This document shows, piece by piece, positions 56,672 to 64,000 of a stretch of 64,000 nucleotides of DNA. The notes beneath the pieces were generated by a model. It ran no database searches and had not been told where the DNA came from. It was given only the letters and a program-made list of their open reading frames with translations. The stretch is from Pseudomonas laurentiana (GTDB lineage: Bacteria; Pseudomonadota; Gammaproteobacteria; Pseudomonadales; Pseudomonadaceae): assembly GCF_014648275.1 (NCBI RefSeq), contig NZ_BMQU01000007.1, positions 62,001-126,000 of the forward strand. The letters are read 5' to 3'. Positions within the stretch are counted from its first letter, which is position 1. Each line of letters begins with the position of its first letter. A program made the position numbers and the translations under genes.

Positions 56672-58396
56672 TCAGTGGCCTGGCGCGCGCTGGCGCCAGG
56701 CCTGGGAACGTTGCAGGAGGCCGCGCGAAGCCCAGGCCAACAGCAGCGATACGCTCGCACTGGTCAGCAGAATCAGGGTGGACATGGCCGCCGCGCCGCC
56801 GACGTTGCCGGCATCGTCCATGTTCAACACGGCAACGGCGGCGAGGATGGTGTCGGGGCTGTAGAGGAAGATCGCCGCCGATACCGTGGTCATCGCCGAG
56901 ACGAACAGGTAGCGAATGATGTCCAGCAGTGCGGGTAGGCAAATCGGCACAGTGACCCGCAGGAAATGCCGGTACAGCGGCGCCTTGAGCGACAGCGCAG
57001 CGGCCTCGAACTCGCTGTCGAGTTGGCGTAGCGCGGTGGTCGCGGTCATCTGGGCGGTGGTCAAATAATGAGCAATGGTGCACACCACCAGCAGCGTCAT
57101 GCTGCCGTAGAACACGTGCAGCGGGTTGCCACTCAGGTTGAAGAAGAAGACATAGCCCAGACCCAGCACCAGCCCCGGCACGGCCATCGGCACAAAGCTG
57201 AGCAGGCGCAACAGCAGGTTCAGGCTGCGTTGGCCGCGGGTTTTCTCCATCAGGTAGGCACCGGTGAAGATCAGCACACTGCCAATCAGTGCCACGCCCA
57301 GGGCCATGCTCAGGCTGTTGCGATAAGCGAGCCAGCCGCCACCGGCGGTGTCGTCGAACTGGTAGTGCTTGAGTGAAAGCGACAGGTTGTAAGGCCAGAA
57401 CTTCACCAGCGACGAGTACACCGCCATGCCCACTACCAGCAACAGGATCGCGCACACCAGCAGCACCAGCGCCAGGAACCAGCCATCGCGCTGCCGCGAT
57501 GCTGCCGGCAGGAAGACCTGCGCCCGACCACTCATTGCATCGCCCTGACGGCGGCGCAACCAGGCATCGACCGCGAAACTGAACAGCGCCGGCAGCAACA
57601 GCACCATACCGATCAGTGCCCCGCGACCGAACTGCTGCTGCCCCACCACGGCCTTGTAGGCTTCCAGTGCCAACACCTGATAGTCGCCGCCCACCACGAC
57701 CGGCACACCGAAGTCCGTGATGGTCAGGGTGAATACCAGACAGAACGCAGCGAATACCGCCTGCCGGGTTGCAGGCCAGGTAATGCTGTGGAAAGCCCGC
57801 CAAGGTCCTGCGCCCATGCTGGAGGCGGCATCGAACAGCCGCGCATCGGCCAGTGACAGCGCCGACAGCAGGATCATCAGGGCATGGGGAAAGGTGTAGA
57901 TCGCCTCGCCAAGGACAATGCCCCAGAAGCCATAGATGTTGTCGTTGAGCAGACCGCGCAGCAGCCCCTGGTTCCCGAACAGGTAAACCAGTGCAATGGC
58001 TGGCAACATCGACGGCGCCAGCAGCGGCAACAGCGAGATCCCGCGCCAGATCGACTTGCCCGGAATCAGCGTACGCTGCAGGGCATAGGCGAACAGGTAG
58101 GCCACGGGCACGACAATGGCGGCCACGCTCAGCGATACCTTGAGACTGTTACCCAGCAGCCAATGAAAGTTGGCGCTGGTCACCAGTTCAATGGCCGCCG
58201 TCAGGCCGCCGCCCTGCCCGGCCTCACTGCTGAAACCACGCCAGAAGATCGCAAGCAGCGGCAACAGGACAGCGATGGTCAAAAGCAGCAGCAACACCAC
58301 CTTGCCGCCGACCACGAACAGGCGATCACCCCGTGCGATGCGGGCCGATTGAGTGCGGGACGCCTGGGCGCCCGGCAGTGCGATTGGCGCAGCCAT
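56672..58396 (-). CDS. phnU: ABC transporter permease with two fused permease domains (AEP-type)
   Basis: 574 aa, start MAAPIALPGAQASRTQSARI. About twelve membrane helices in two BPD_transp_1 halves, each with an EAA-type loop (GPWRAFHSITWPATRQAVFA and KAPLYRHFLRVTVPICLPAL). The fused architecture is that of FbpB-like and PhnU2 permeases. The start lies 1 nt after the ATPase stop. The frame extends 42 codons upstream inside the ATPase gene without meaning. Confidence 0.85.
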   Translation of the reverse strand: MAAPIALPGAQASRTQSARIARGDRLFVVGGKVVLLLLLTIAVLLPLLAIFWRGFSSEAGQGGGLTAAIELVTSANFHWLLGNSLKVSLSVAAIVVPVAYLFAYALQRTLIPGKSIWRGISLLPLLAPSMLPAIALVYLFGNQGLLRGLLNDNIYGFWGIVLGEAIYTFPHALMILLSALSLADARLFDAASSMGAGPWRAFHSITWPATRQAVFAAFCLVFTLTITDFGVPVVVGGDYQVLALEAYKAVVGQQQFGRGALIGMVLLLPALFSFAVDAWLRRRQGDAMSGRAQVFLPAASRQRDGWFLALVLLVCAILLLVVGMAVYSSLVKFWPYNLSLSLKHYQFDDTAGGGWLAYRNSLSMALGVALIGSVLIFTGAYLMEKTRGQRSLNLLLRLLSFVPMAVPGLVLGLGYVFFFNLSGNPLHVFYGSMTLLVVCTIAHYLTTAQMTATTALRQLDSEFEAAALSLKAPLYRHFLRVTVPICLPALLDIIRYLFVSAMTTVSAAIFLYSPDTILAAVAVLNMDDAGNVGGAAAMSTLILLTSASVSLLLAWASRGLLQRSQAWRQRAPGH

Positions 58397-58397
58397 C

Positions 58398-59462
58398 TCA
58401 GGCAAACACCTGCAGGCTGCGCGGAGGCAGGGCCACCCAGATGTCCTGTGAGCCCAAGCGTGGCATGGCCTCCGGAGCGACTTCCGCCAACAGCGGATGG
58501 CCAGGCAGTTCGTTGAACTCAAAGCTCATGCGACAGCGGTTGCCGAGGAACGTGATTTCCCGCACCCGCGCCGGAAACAGGTTTTCTTCGTGGGTCGGCG
58601 GGTTGACACTGATCGCCTCGGGTCGGCAGAACAACCGACCGCTGCGGGCCTGGCTAACTCCTTGGTCGAGGCGCATGTTCATCGAACCGACCTGAGCATG
58701 GCTGTCGCTGCTGCGCTGGAACGGAAGCCAGTTTCCCTGGCCGACGAACTCGGCCACAAACGGGGTGGCGGGCTTGTCATATATCGCCTGCGGGGCGGCG
58801 TACTGCTCGACCTGCCCGTTGTTCATCACGGCAATGCGGTCGGCCATCAGCATGGCCTCGTCCTGATTGTGAGTCACCATCAGGGTGGTGATGCCAAGCT
58901 GGCGCTGCAACTGGCGTAGCTCGCTGCACAAGTGTTCACGCACACGGGCATCGAGCGCCGACATCGGTTCATCGAGCAGCAACAATGACGGGGCTGGCGC
59001 CAGGGCACGCGCCAAGGCAACGCGCTGCTGCTGCCCGCCAGAGAGTTGACCGGGGTACTTTTTCTCACTGCCCGACAGGCCCACCAGTTCGAGCATCTGC
59101 GCCACCCGTCGGCGCACTTCATCACGGCCACTGCCGCTCAGGCCATAGGCAATGTTGGCTTCGACTGTCAGGTTGGGAAACAGCGCATAGGACTGGAACA
59201 GAATGCCGTAGTCCCGCGCCTGCGGTGGCAGGTCGGAAATATCACGATCACCGATGTACAACGTGCCACGGTCCTGACGCTCCAGCCCGGCGATGCAACG
59301 CAACAACGTGGTCTTGCCGCAACCGGAAGGACCAAGCAGGCAGACCAGTTCGCCTGCGGCGACATCCAGGGATACATCCTGCAGGGCCGTGAAGGCGCCG
59401 AAACGTTTGTGGATACCGCGCACCTTCATCTGTGCGCCAGGGTTTACGAGCGGGTTGTTCAT
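58398..59462 (-). CDS. phnT: ABC transporter ATP-binding protein (AEP-type)
   Basis: 354 aa. Walker A is CLLGPSGCGKTTLLRCIAG, the Q-loop LFQSYALFPNLTVEAN, the signature GQLSGGQQQRVALARAL, Walker B LLLLDEPMSALD and the switch His MVTHNQDEAM. The C-terminal TOBE-type regulatory domain extends from about residue 245. First gene of the three-gene transport operon. Same strand as its LysR neighbour, with 218 bp between. Confidence 0.88.
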   Translation of the reverse strand: MNNPLVNPGAQMKVRGIHKRFGAFTALQDVSLDVAAGELVCLLGPSGCGKTTLLRCIAGLERQDRGTLYIGDRDISDLPPQARDYGILFQSYALFPNLTVEANIAYGLSGSGRDEVRRRVAQMLELVGLSGSEKKYPGQLSGGQQQRVALARALAPAPSLLLLDEPMSALDARVREHLCSELRQLQRQLGITTLMVTHNQDEAMLMADRIAVMNNGQVEQYAAPQAIYDKPATPFVAEFVGQGNWLPFQRSSDSHAQVGSMNMRLDQGVSQARSGRLFCRPEAISVNPPTHEENLFPARVREITFLGNRCRMSFEFNELPGHPLLAEVAPEAMPRLGSQDIWVALPPRSLQVFA

Positions 59463-59633
59463 GGCAGAGCCTCACCGAGCAGATGAGGGCCATGCTAGGA
59501 GGCGAATGCGAAGCTTCTGTGGCGCGCAGGCAAAAGCTACCGATAGTGGTATAGGCAGTTTTGGGTTACCTGCCATCACCCGCGACCCCATGCTCAAAAG
59601 AACCTGTCTACAAAACGAAGCGTAAAGACCGTT

Positions 59634-59663
59634 CTGTGGCAGGCTTGCCTGCGATACAAAGGC
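59634..59663 (+). repeat. Truncated REP-like element
   Basis: CTGTGGCAGGCTTGCCTGCG then ATACAAAGGC: it keeps the GTGG-(N)-AGGCTTGCCTGCGAT core of the copies at 49528 and 50301 but loses the 3' arm. It lies between the LysR gene and the ABC operon. Confidence 0.5.
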
Positions 59664-59680
59664 TCATACGTGGCCTTGAT

Positions 59681-60550
59681 CTACAGGTCGCAGGCAGCGA
59701 CTTCCTGGGCAAGGCCAAGAAATGCCGCAGGCAAACGGGCCTGGCGCCGTTCTTTCAGGCAGTAGAGGTACTCGTACATGTGCGGGGCGCCTTCCAGGGT
59801 GAGCACACGCAACTCCGGGTTATGCGGCACTTCATGGCGGGCAATGATGCTGATGCCGATGTTGCGCAGCACGCCCTCGCGAATCGACTCGCGACTGCCG
59901 ATCTCCAACAACGAGCCGACCTTCACCCCGGCATCGGCCAGCATCTGCTCGGTCAGGCGGCGAGTCGTCGAACCCTGCTCGCGCATCAGCAGGCAATGCC
60001 CGCTCAAGGCACTGAGCGGCACTGACTCACGATTGGCCAACGGATGATTGCGGTGCACCGCCACCACCAGCGGGTCGGTGCCGAGCACCCGCCGTACCAG
60101 CCGGGCATCTTCAAGTAACTGCGAGGAGGCCGCGAGGTCCACTCGGTAGTCTTCCAGCAACTCCAGCACCTGCTGGGAGTTGCCGATTTCTACCGAAACC
60201 TCAACCTGCGGCAAGCGCTCACGGAAGATTTTCACCAGATCGAGGATGTAGTACGGCGCTGTCGCGGCGACACGCAAGGTGCCCTGAGCCTGGCCGCTGT
60301 TACGCAGAAAGAACTCGATATCCGCTTCCTGCTGCAACAGCACCTTGACCATGGGCAACAAGCGCACCCCATCGTCACTCAAGGTCAGGCGTCGACCTCC
60401 ACGGTAGAAAAGCTCAACACCATACTGACTTTCCAGGTTGCGGATCTGCGTGGTCACGGTCGGTTGGCTGAGCCCAAGCTTCTTCGCCGCCAGGGTAATG
60501 CTGCCCAACCGCGCGACCATGTAGAACGCTTTCAACTCGGCACTCAACAT
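59681..60550 (-). CDS. LysR-family regulator associated with aminoethylphosphonate transport
   Basis: 289 aa, start MLSAELKAFYMVARLGSITL. N-terminal winged HTH (AAKKLGLSQPTVTTQIRNLE) and a LysR effector domain (LRVAATAPYYILDLVKIF, LLMREQGSTTRRLTEQMLAD). It matches the LysR group found beside 2-aminoethylphosphonate genes and probably controls the adjacent transporter. It begins 6 nt after the cadA stop with SD GAGGA inside that junction, so it may also be co-transcribed with cadA. Confidence 0.82.
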   Translation of the reverse strand: MLSAELKAFYMVARLGSITLAAKKLGLSQPTVTTQIRNLESQYGVELFYRGGRRLTLSDDGVRLLPMVKVLLQQEADIEFFLRNSGQAQGTLRVAATAPYYILDLVKIFRERLPQVEVSVEIGNSQQVLELLEDYRVDLAASSQLLEDARLVRRVLGTDPLVVAVHRNHPLANRESVPLSALSGHCLLMREQGSTTRRLTEQMLADAGVKVGSLLEIGSRESIREGVLRNIGISIIARHEVPHNPELRVLTLEGAPHMYEYLYCLKERRQARLPAAFLGLAQEVAACDL

Positions 60551-60556
60551 ACATCC

Positions 60557-62821
60557 TCATTTTCTCAGCAGGCGCAGGCCGTTGAAGACCACCAACAAAC
60601 TGACACCCATATCGGCAAACACGGCCATCCACATGGTCGCCATGCCAGCAAAGGTGATGCCCAGGAAAATCGCCTTGATCCCCAGGGCCAGCACGATGTT
60701 TTGCTTCAGAATCGCCGCGCTTTCGCGCGAGAGCCTGACGAAGGCCGGAATTTTGCGCAAGTCGTCATCCATCAACGCCACATCAGCCGTTTCAATGGCA
60801 GTGTCGGTACCGGCTGCCGCCATGGCGAAGCCGATTTCGGCCCGTGCCAGTGCCGGGGCATCGTTGATCCCGTCACCGACCATACCCACCCGATGGCCCT
60901 TGTCGTAGAGGTCTTCGATCGTCTTGAGCTTGTCGGCGGGTAACAGGTTACCGTAGGCCCGATCAATGCCCACCTGGGCAGCAATGGCCTCGGCGGTGTG
61001 CGGGTTGTCGCCGGTCAGCATGACGGTATGAATCCCCAGCTCATGCAATTGGGCAATGGCCTCACGGCTGCTGTCCTTGACTGTGTCGGCCACGGCAAAC
61101 AGCGCCAACGGGCCAGAACCGTCGAGCAACAGCACCACACTCTTGCCTTGGCGCTCCAGATGGTCGAGGCGGGATTCCAGTTGCGGCGAGCACAGGCCGA
61201 GGTCTTCCACCAGCCGATGGTTGCCCAAATGGTACAAGGTACCCTCGACCTGCCCACGAACGCCTCGCCCCGGCAGGGCCTGGAAGTCATGAACCTCGTG
61301 CACGACGACACCCTGCTGTTCAGCCTGCTGCGCTACCGCACGGGATACGGGGTGGTCGGAGCGTGCGGCGAGGCTGGCGGCGATACGCTGCGCTGCGCTC
61401 TCGAACAGTGGATCGAGCAGTTGGAAATCAGTTTGCACAGGCTTGCCGTGAGTGATGGTACCGGTCTTGTCCAGGGCCAGGAAATCAAGCGTGCGGCCGC
61501 CCTCCAGGTAAACGCCACCCTTGATCAGAATGCCCTTGCGCGCAGCCGCGGCCAGGCCGCTGACAATGGTCACCGGGGTAGAAATCACCAGGGCGCAGGG
61601 GCACGCGACCACCAGCAAGACCAAGGCCCGATAAATCCAGTCGAACCATGCCGCCCCGGTAAACAATGGCGGCACTACTGCTACGAGCAGGGCAAGGGCA
61701 AACACCACCGGGGTGTAAATGCGTGCGAACTGATCAACGAAGCGTTGCGTCGGCGCCCGTGCGCCTTGTGCCTGCTCCACTGCCTTGATGATCCGCGCCA
61801 GGGTCGATTGACCGGCAGGTGCGGTCACGCGGAACTCCAGGGCGCCGGCATGATTGATGGTGCCGGCGAACAATTTGTCACCCGGCCGCTTCTCGACCGG
61901 TAGGCTTTCGCCGGTGATCGGCGCCTGATCGACGCTGGATTGTCCTAGCAGCACCTCGCCATCCAGCCCGATGCGCTCTCCGGGACGAACCCGTACACGA
62001 GCGCCCAGCAGCACCTGTTTGACCTCCGTCTCAAGCCACTGGCCATCCGCCTGCTGCACAGTGGCGCGGTCAGGGCTCAACTGCATCAAGCTGCCGATGG
62101 CATTGCGCGCACGGTCCAGCGAGCGCGCCTCGATCAGCTCGGCCAGCGTGAACAGGAACATCACCATCGCCGCTTCCGGCCATTGACCAATCAACACCGC
62201 ACCCGTCACCGCGATGCTCATCAGGGCGTTGATGTTCAGGTTGCGGTTTTTCAGGGCGATCCAGCCCTTCTTGTACGTACCCAGGCCACCGCTGAGGATC
62301 GCCACCAGCGCAACCAGCGCAACCACCCAGTTCGGCGCGACCGCCGTGAAGTGAATCACTTCCGCCACCAGTGCTGCGACGCCAGAAAGCGCCAGCGGCC
62401 ACCAGGGCTTCTTCGCCGCTACATGCGGTTCATCCTGCGCCTCGGCGTTCTCTGCCAGCGGTTCGGCCTGCATGCCCAGGCCAGCGATAACCTGTTCGAT
62501 AACCTTTGCCTCAGCCAGGGTATGGCGCACGCCAAGCACACGGTTGATCAGGTTGAATTCCAGTTGCTCGATCCCTGCCAGCTTACCCAGTGCATTCTGG
62601 ATCAGGGTCTGTTCGGTCGGGCAATCCATGGCCTCGATACGGAAGCGACTCAGGCGAGCGTGAGCACTGCTCGCCTCGCTCAGTTGAATCAGCGCCGGTG
62701 CCTCGGCGGCCGAGCAGCAGGCGTGGGCGTGCGCTTCATGACCATGATCGTGGTCATGGCCGTGATCATCATGCGCATGCTGGGCGTGATTGTGGCTGAC
62801 AGGCGGGTTCATACGGTTCAT
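60557..62821 (-). CDS. cadA: Cd2+/Zn2+/Pb2+-exporting P1B-type ATPase
   Basis: 754 aa. A histidine-rich N-terminus (HNHAQHAHDDHGHDHDHGHE region, residues 10-35) with a CC pair precedes one HMA domain (RIEAMDCPTEQTLIQNAL). Eight membrane helices are predicted. The transport motif is VACPCALVISTPVT, phosphorylation DKTGTITHGKP, actuator TGES in QAPITGESLPVEKRPG and hinge GDGINDAPALA. CPC with the HMA type supports Zn/Cd/Pb export. The start is ATG 62821; ATG 62812 is possible. Controlled by CadR. Confidence 0.93.
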   Translation of the reverse strand: MNRMNPPVSHNHAQHAHDDHGHDHDHGHEAHAHACCSAAEAPALIQLSEASSAHARLSRFRIEAMDCPTEQTLIQNALGKLAGIEQLEFNLINRVLGVRHTLAEAKVIEQVIAGLGMQAEPLAENAEAQDEPHVAAKKPWWPLALSGVAALVAEVIHFTAVAPNWVVALVALVAILSGGLGTYKKGWIALKNRNLNINALMSIAVTGAVLIGQWPEAAMVMFLFTLAELIEARSLDRARNAIGSLMQLSPDRATVQQADGQWLETEVKQVLLGARVRVRPGERIGLDGEVLLGQSSVDQAPITGESLPVEKRPGDKLFAGTINHAGALEFRVTAPAGQSTLARIIKAVEQAQGARAPTQRFVDQFARIYTPVVFALALLVAVVPPLFTGAAWFDWIYRALVLLVVACPCALVISTPVTIVSGLAAAARKGILIKGGVYLEGGRTLDFLALDKTGTITHGKPVQTDFQLLDPLFESAAQRIAASLAARSDHPVSRAVAQQAEQQGVVVHEVHDFQALPGRGVRGQVEGTLYHLGNHRLVEDLGLCSPQLESRLDHLERQGKSVVLLLDGSGPLALFAVADTVKDSSREAIAQLHELGIHTVMLTGDNPHTAEAIAAQVGIDRAYGNLLPADKLKTIEDLYDKGHRVGMVGDGINDAPALARAEIGFAMAAAGTDTAIETADVALMDDDLRKIPAFVRLSRESAAILKQNIVLALGIKAIFLGITFAGMATMWMAVFADMGVSLLVVFNGLRLLRK

Positions 62822-62841
62822 CCCTAAAGGTCCTGTTGCCA

Positions 62842-62872
62842 AGTACACACCCTGTAGCCACTATAGGGTCAA
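62842..62872 (-). promoter_or_regulatory. CadR-controlled cadA promoter with MerR-type operator
   Basis: On the minus strand -35 TTGACC (62867-62872) and -10 TGTACT (62842-62847) are separated by 19 bp, the overlong spacing of MerR-family promoters. Within it lies the dyad ACCCTATAG-TGG-CTACAGGGT (62849-62869), with one mismatch between arms. It sits 21 nt before the cadA start and 23 nt before the divergent cadR start. Confidence 0.82.
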
Positions 62873-62894
62873 GCAATCTGCCGAGGAATGTGCG

Positions 62895-63338
62895 ATGAAA
62901 ATCGGTGAACTGGCGAAAACCACCGACTGCCCAGTGGAAACCATCCGCTATTACGAACGCGAAGGCCTGCTGCCGGAGCCCGCGCGCAGTGAGGGTAACT
63001 ACCGGCTCTACACCCAGGCTCATGTCGAGCGCCTGACCTTCATCCGCAACTGCCGCACCCTCGACATGACCCTGGATGAAATCCGCAGCCTGCTACGCCT
63101 GCGCGATAGTCCGGAGGACCAGTGTGAAAGCGTCAACGCGCTGATTGACGAACACATCCTGCACGTCAAGGCCCGAATCGATGGGCTACTGGCCCTGCAG
63201 GAACAATTACTGGAACTGCGCCAGCGTTGCCATGCCCAGGAGGTACAGTGCTCGATCCTGCAGCATCTTGAGGTGAACGGGGCGATAACCGCACCGGATG
63301 CAGAGCATTCACACGTAGGCCGCAGCCACGGCCACTGA
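62895..63338 (+). CDS. cadR: MerR-family metal-responsive activator CadR
   Basis: 147 aa, start MKIGELAKTTDCPVETIRYY. Winged HTH (ELAKTTDCPVETIRYYEREG), dimer helix and metal-binding residues: Cys near residue 77 (SPEDQCESVNALIDEH), Cys in LRQRCHAQEVQC, and the His-rich tail HSHVGRSHGH typical of Pseudomonas CadR. It activates cadA when Cd/Zn/Pb is bound. Divergent from cadA. Confidence 0.93.
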   Translation: MKIGELAKTTDCPVETIRYYEREGLLPEPARSEGNYRLYTQAHVERLTFIRNCRTLDMTLDEIRSLLRLRDSPEDQCESVNALIDEHILHVKARIDGLLALQEQLLELRQRCHAQEVQCSILQHLEVNGAITAPDAEHSHVGRSHGH

Positions 63339-63353
63339 CATCCCTAACGGTGC

Positions 63354-64000
63354 CTAGGGATAAGCTGCCAACTGCGCCTTGACCGCCTCTGCTTGCTGGC
63401 GCAGGGCGTCCTCGAACAGGCTGACCAACTGCGACGGTGGCCGATGCAGGGGTTTGACGATGTTCACAGTAAAAGGAATCGAGACCGTGAAAGGGCGGAT
63501 CTGTACACCCTGCCCCACGAAGTCCAGGGCGGTCAGCGGGTTGACGATCGCCAGGCCAATCCCTTCGCGCACCATCGAACACACCGATGCCGCACTGTGG
63601 GTGTCCAGCACCAGCCGTCGCTCAACCTGCGCCTGCCGGAAGATTTCGTCGATCTGCTGCCGGTAGGTGTCCAGCGTGGACAGGCTGATAAAGGGCTGCC
63701 CGGAAAAATCGGCAGGCGCCAGCCGTTGCTTCTCAAGCAACGGATGCCCGTTGGGCAAGACACAGACCTCATCCACCGTCATCAGCGGCGATAACGTGGT
63801 GCCAGGTGGCGTGCTGCTCACTTCGGTCAGGCCGATATCGTGCCGTTGCGCGGAGAGCCATTCTTCCAGCAGCGGCGACTCCTGCTGGCTGATGGTGACG
63901 CTGGCCTTGGGAAACTGCGCCATAAAGCGTTGGCACGTCTTGGGCAACAGCGACTGGGAAAACACCGGCAGGCAAACAATCGATAACTGCCCCTGCTCGA
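63354..64000 (-). CDS. LysR-family regulator (C-terminal effector domain; N-terminus beyond window)
   Basis: The open frame runs off the window end. The visible 215 residues cover the LysR substrate-binding fold: EQGQLSIVCLPVFSQSLLPK, QRHDIGLTEVSSTPPGTTLS, VCVLPNGHPLLEKQRL and MVREGIGLAIVNPLTALDF. The HTH is not visible, and the regulated pathway cannot be told from this part. It is convergent with cadR (15 nt between stops). Confidence 0.82.
   Translation of the reverse strand, partial: EQGQLSIVCLPVFSQSLLPKTCQRFMAQFPKASVTISQQESPLLEEWLSAQRHDIGLTEVSSTPPGTTLSPLMTVDEVCVLPNGHPLLEKQRLAPADFSGQPFISLSTLDTYRQQIDEIFRQAQVERRLVLDTHSAASVCSMVREGIGLAIVNPLTALDFVGQGVQIRPFTVSIPFTVNIVKPLHRPPSQLVSLFEDALRQQAEAVKAQLAAYP

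Noticed and set aside
62790-62894. Upstream extension of CadR in frame from 62790
   Set aside because: The extension would run through the cadA promoter and operator; MKIGELAK is the family start.

Overview
The window is chromosomal DNA from a Pseudomonas, most likely of the P. putida/P. fluorescens side of the genus. The GC content is high, gene order follows Pseudomonas housekeeping blocks, and intergenic REP elements and a DUF3077-type gene occur, both of which are Pseudomonas hallmarks. I see no phage, insertion sequence, CRISPR array, rRNA or tRNA. About 56 intact genes, two genes cut by the window edges and one decayed gene remnant are annotated.

Layout. (1) 1-10.6 kb: pilM (partial) diverges from ponA (PBP1A); then maeB, a secreted nuclease, rpmE, priA, argS and a SPOR-domain protein. 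(2) 10.6-22.7 kb: a double TM2-domain protein, an NlpC/P60 hydrolase, a PilT-like ATPase, and a long plus-strand run yggS-proC-yggT, metX-metW, DUF4426-rdgB-hemW-DUF3392; then the minus-strand operon thiS-thiG-trmB, DUF423, and mtgA. (3) 22.8-32.3 kb: ilvD, a DUF4153 membrane protein, rlmI, an HDOD protein, mutM, ggt, ferredoxin and coaD. (4) 32.4-38.7 kb: a GMC oxidoreductase, a Tat-type lipoprotein and a coniferyl-aldehyde-type dehydrogenase, divergent from a TetR regulator; then sseA and a YheT-type hydrolase. (5) 38.8-49.5 kb: two M16 peptidase pairs flanking rsmD, then ftsY-ftsE-ftsX-rpoH. (6) 49.5-55.6 kb: a DUF3077 gene with an unusual duplicated leader, a cystine transporter, folA and a DUF2868/DUF3482 pair. 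(7) 55.6-64 kb: a 2-aminoethylphosphonate-type ABC transporter with its LysR regulator, a cadA/cadR metal-efflux pair and a truncated LysR gene.

Most genes serve core functions: cell wall (ponA, mtgA, ftsEX), protein targeting (ftsY), heat-shock sigma factor (rpoH), translation (argS, rpmE, rsmD, trmB, rlmI), replication restart and repair (priA, mutM, rdgB), and cofactors and amino acids (thiSG, coaD, hemW, folA, ilvD, metXW, proC). Accessory functions are the alcohol/aldehyde oxidation cluster, the phosphonate transporter and the metal efflux pair.

The most unusual signal lies between rpoH and the cystine transporter gene. A 74-75 nt element that folds as a three-way junction on the minus strand occurs twice, at 50002-50076 and 50470-50543. 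The first copy leads directly into the DUF3077 gene. The second leads into a deleted remnant of another such gene. Both have the same 39-nt motif about 110-125 nt upstream and a REP element downstream. Differences between the copies keep the stem paired but shift the reading frame, which points to a structured RNA rather than a peptide.
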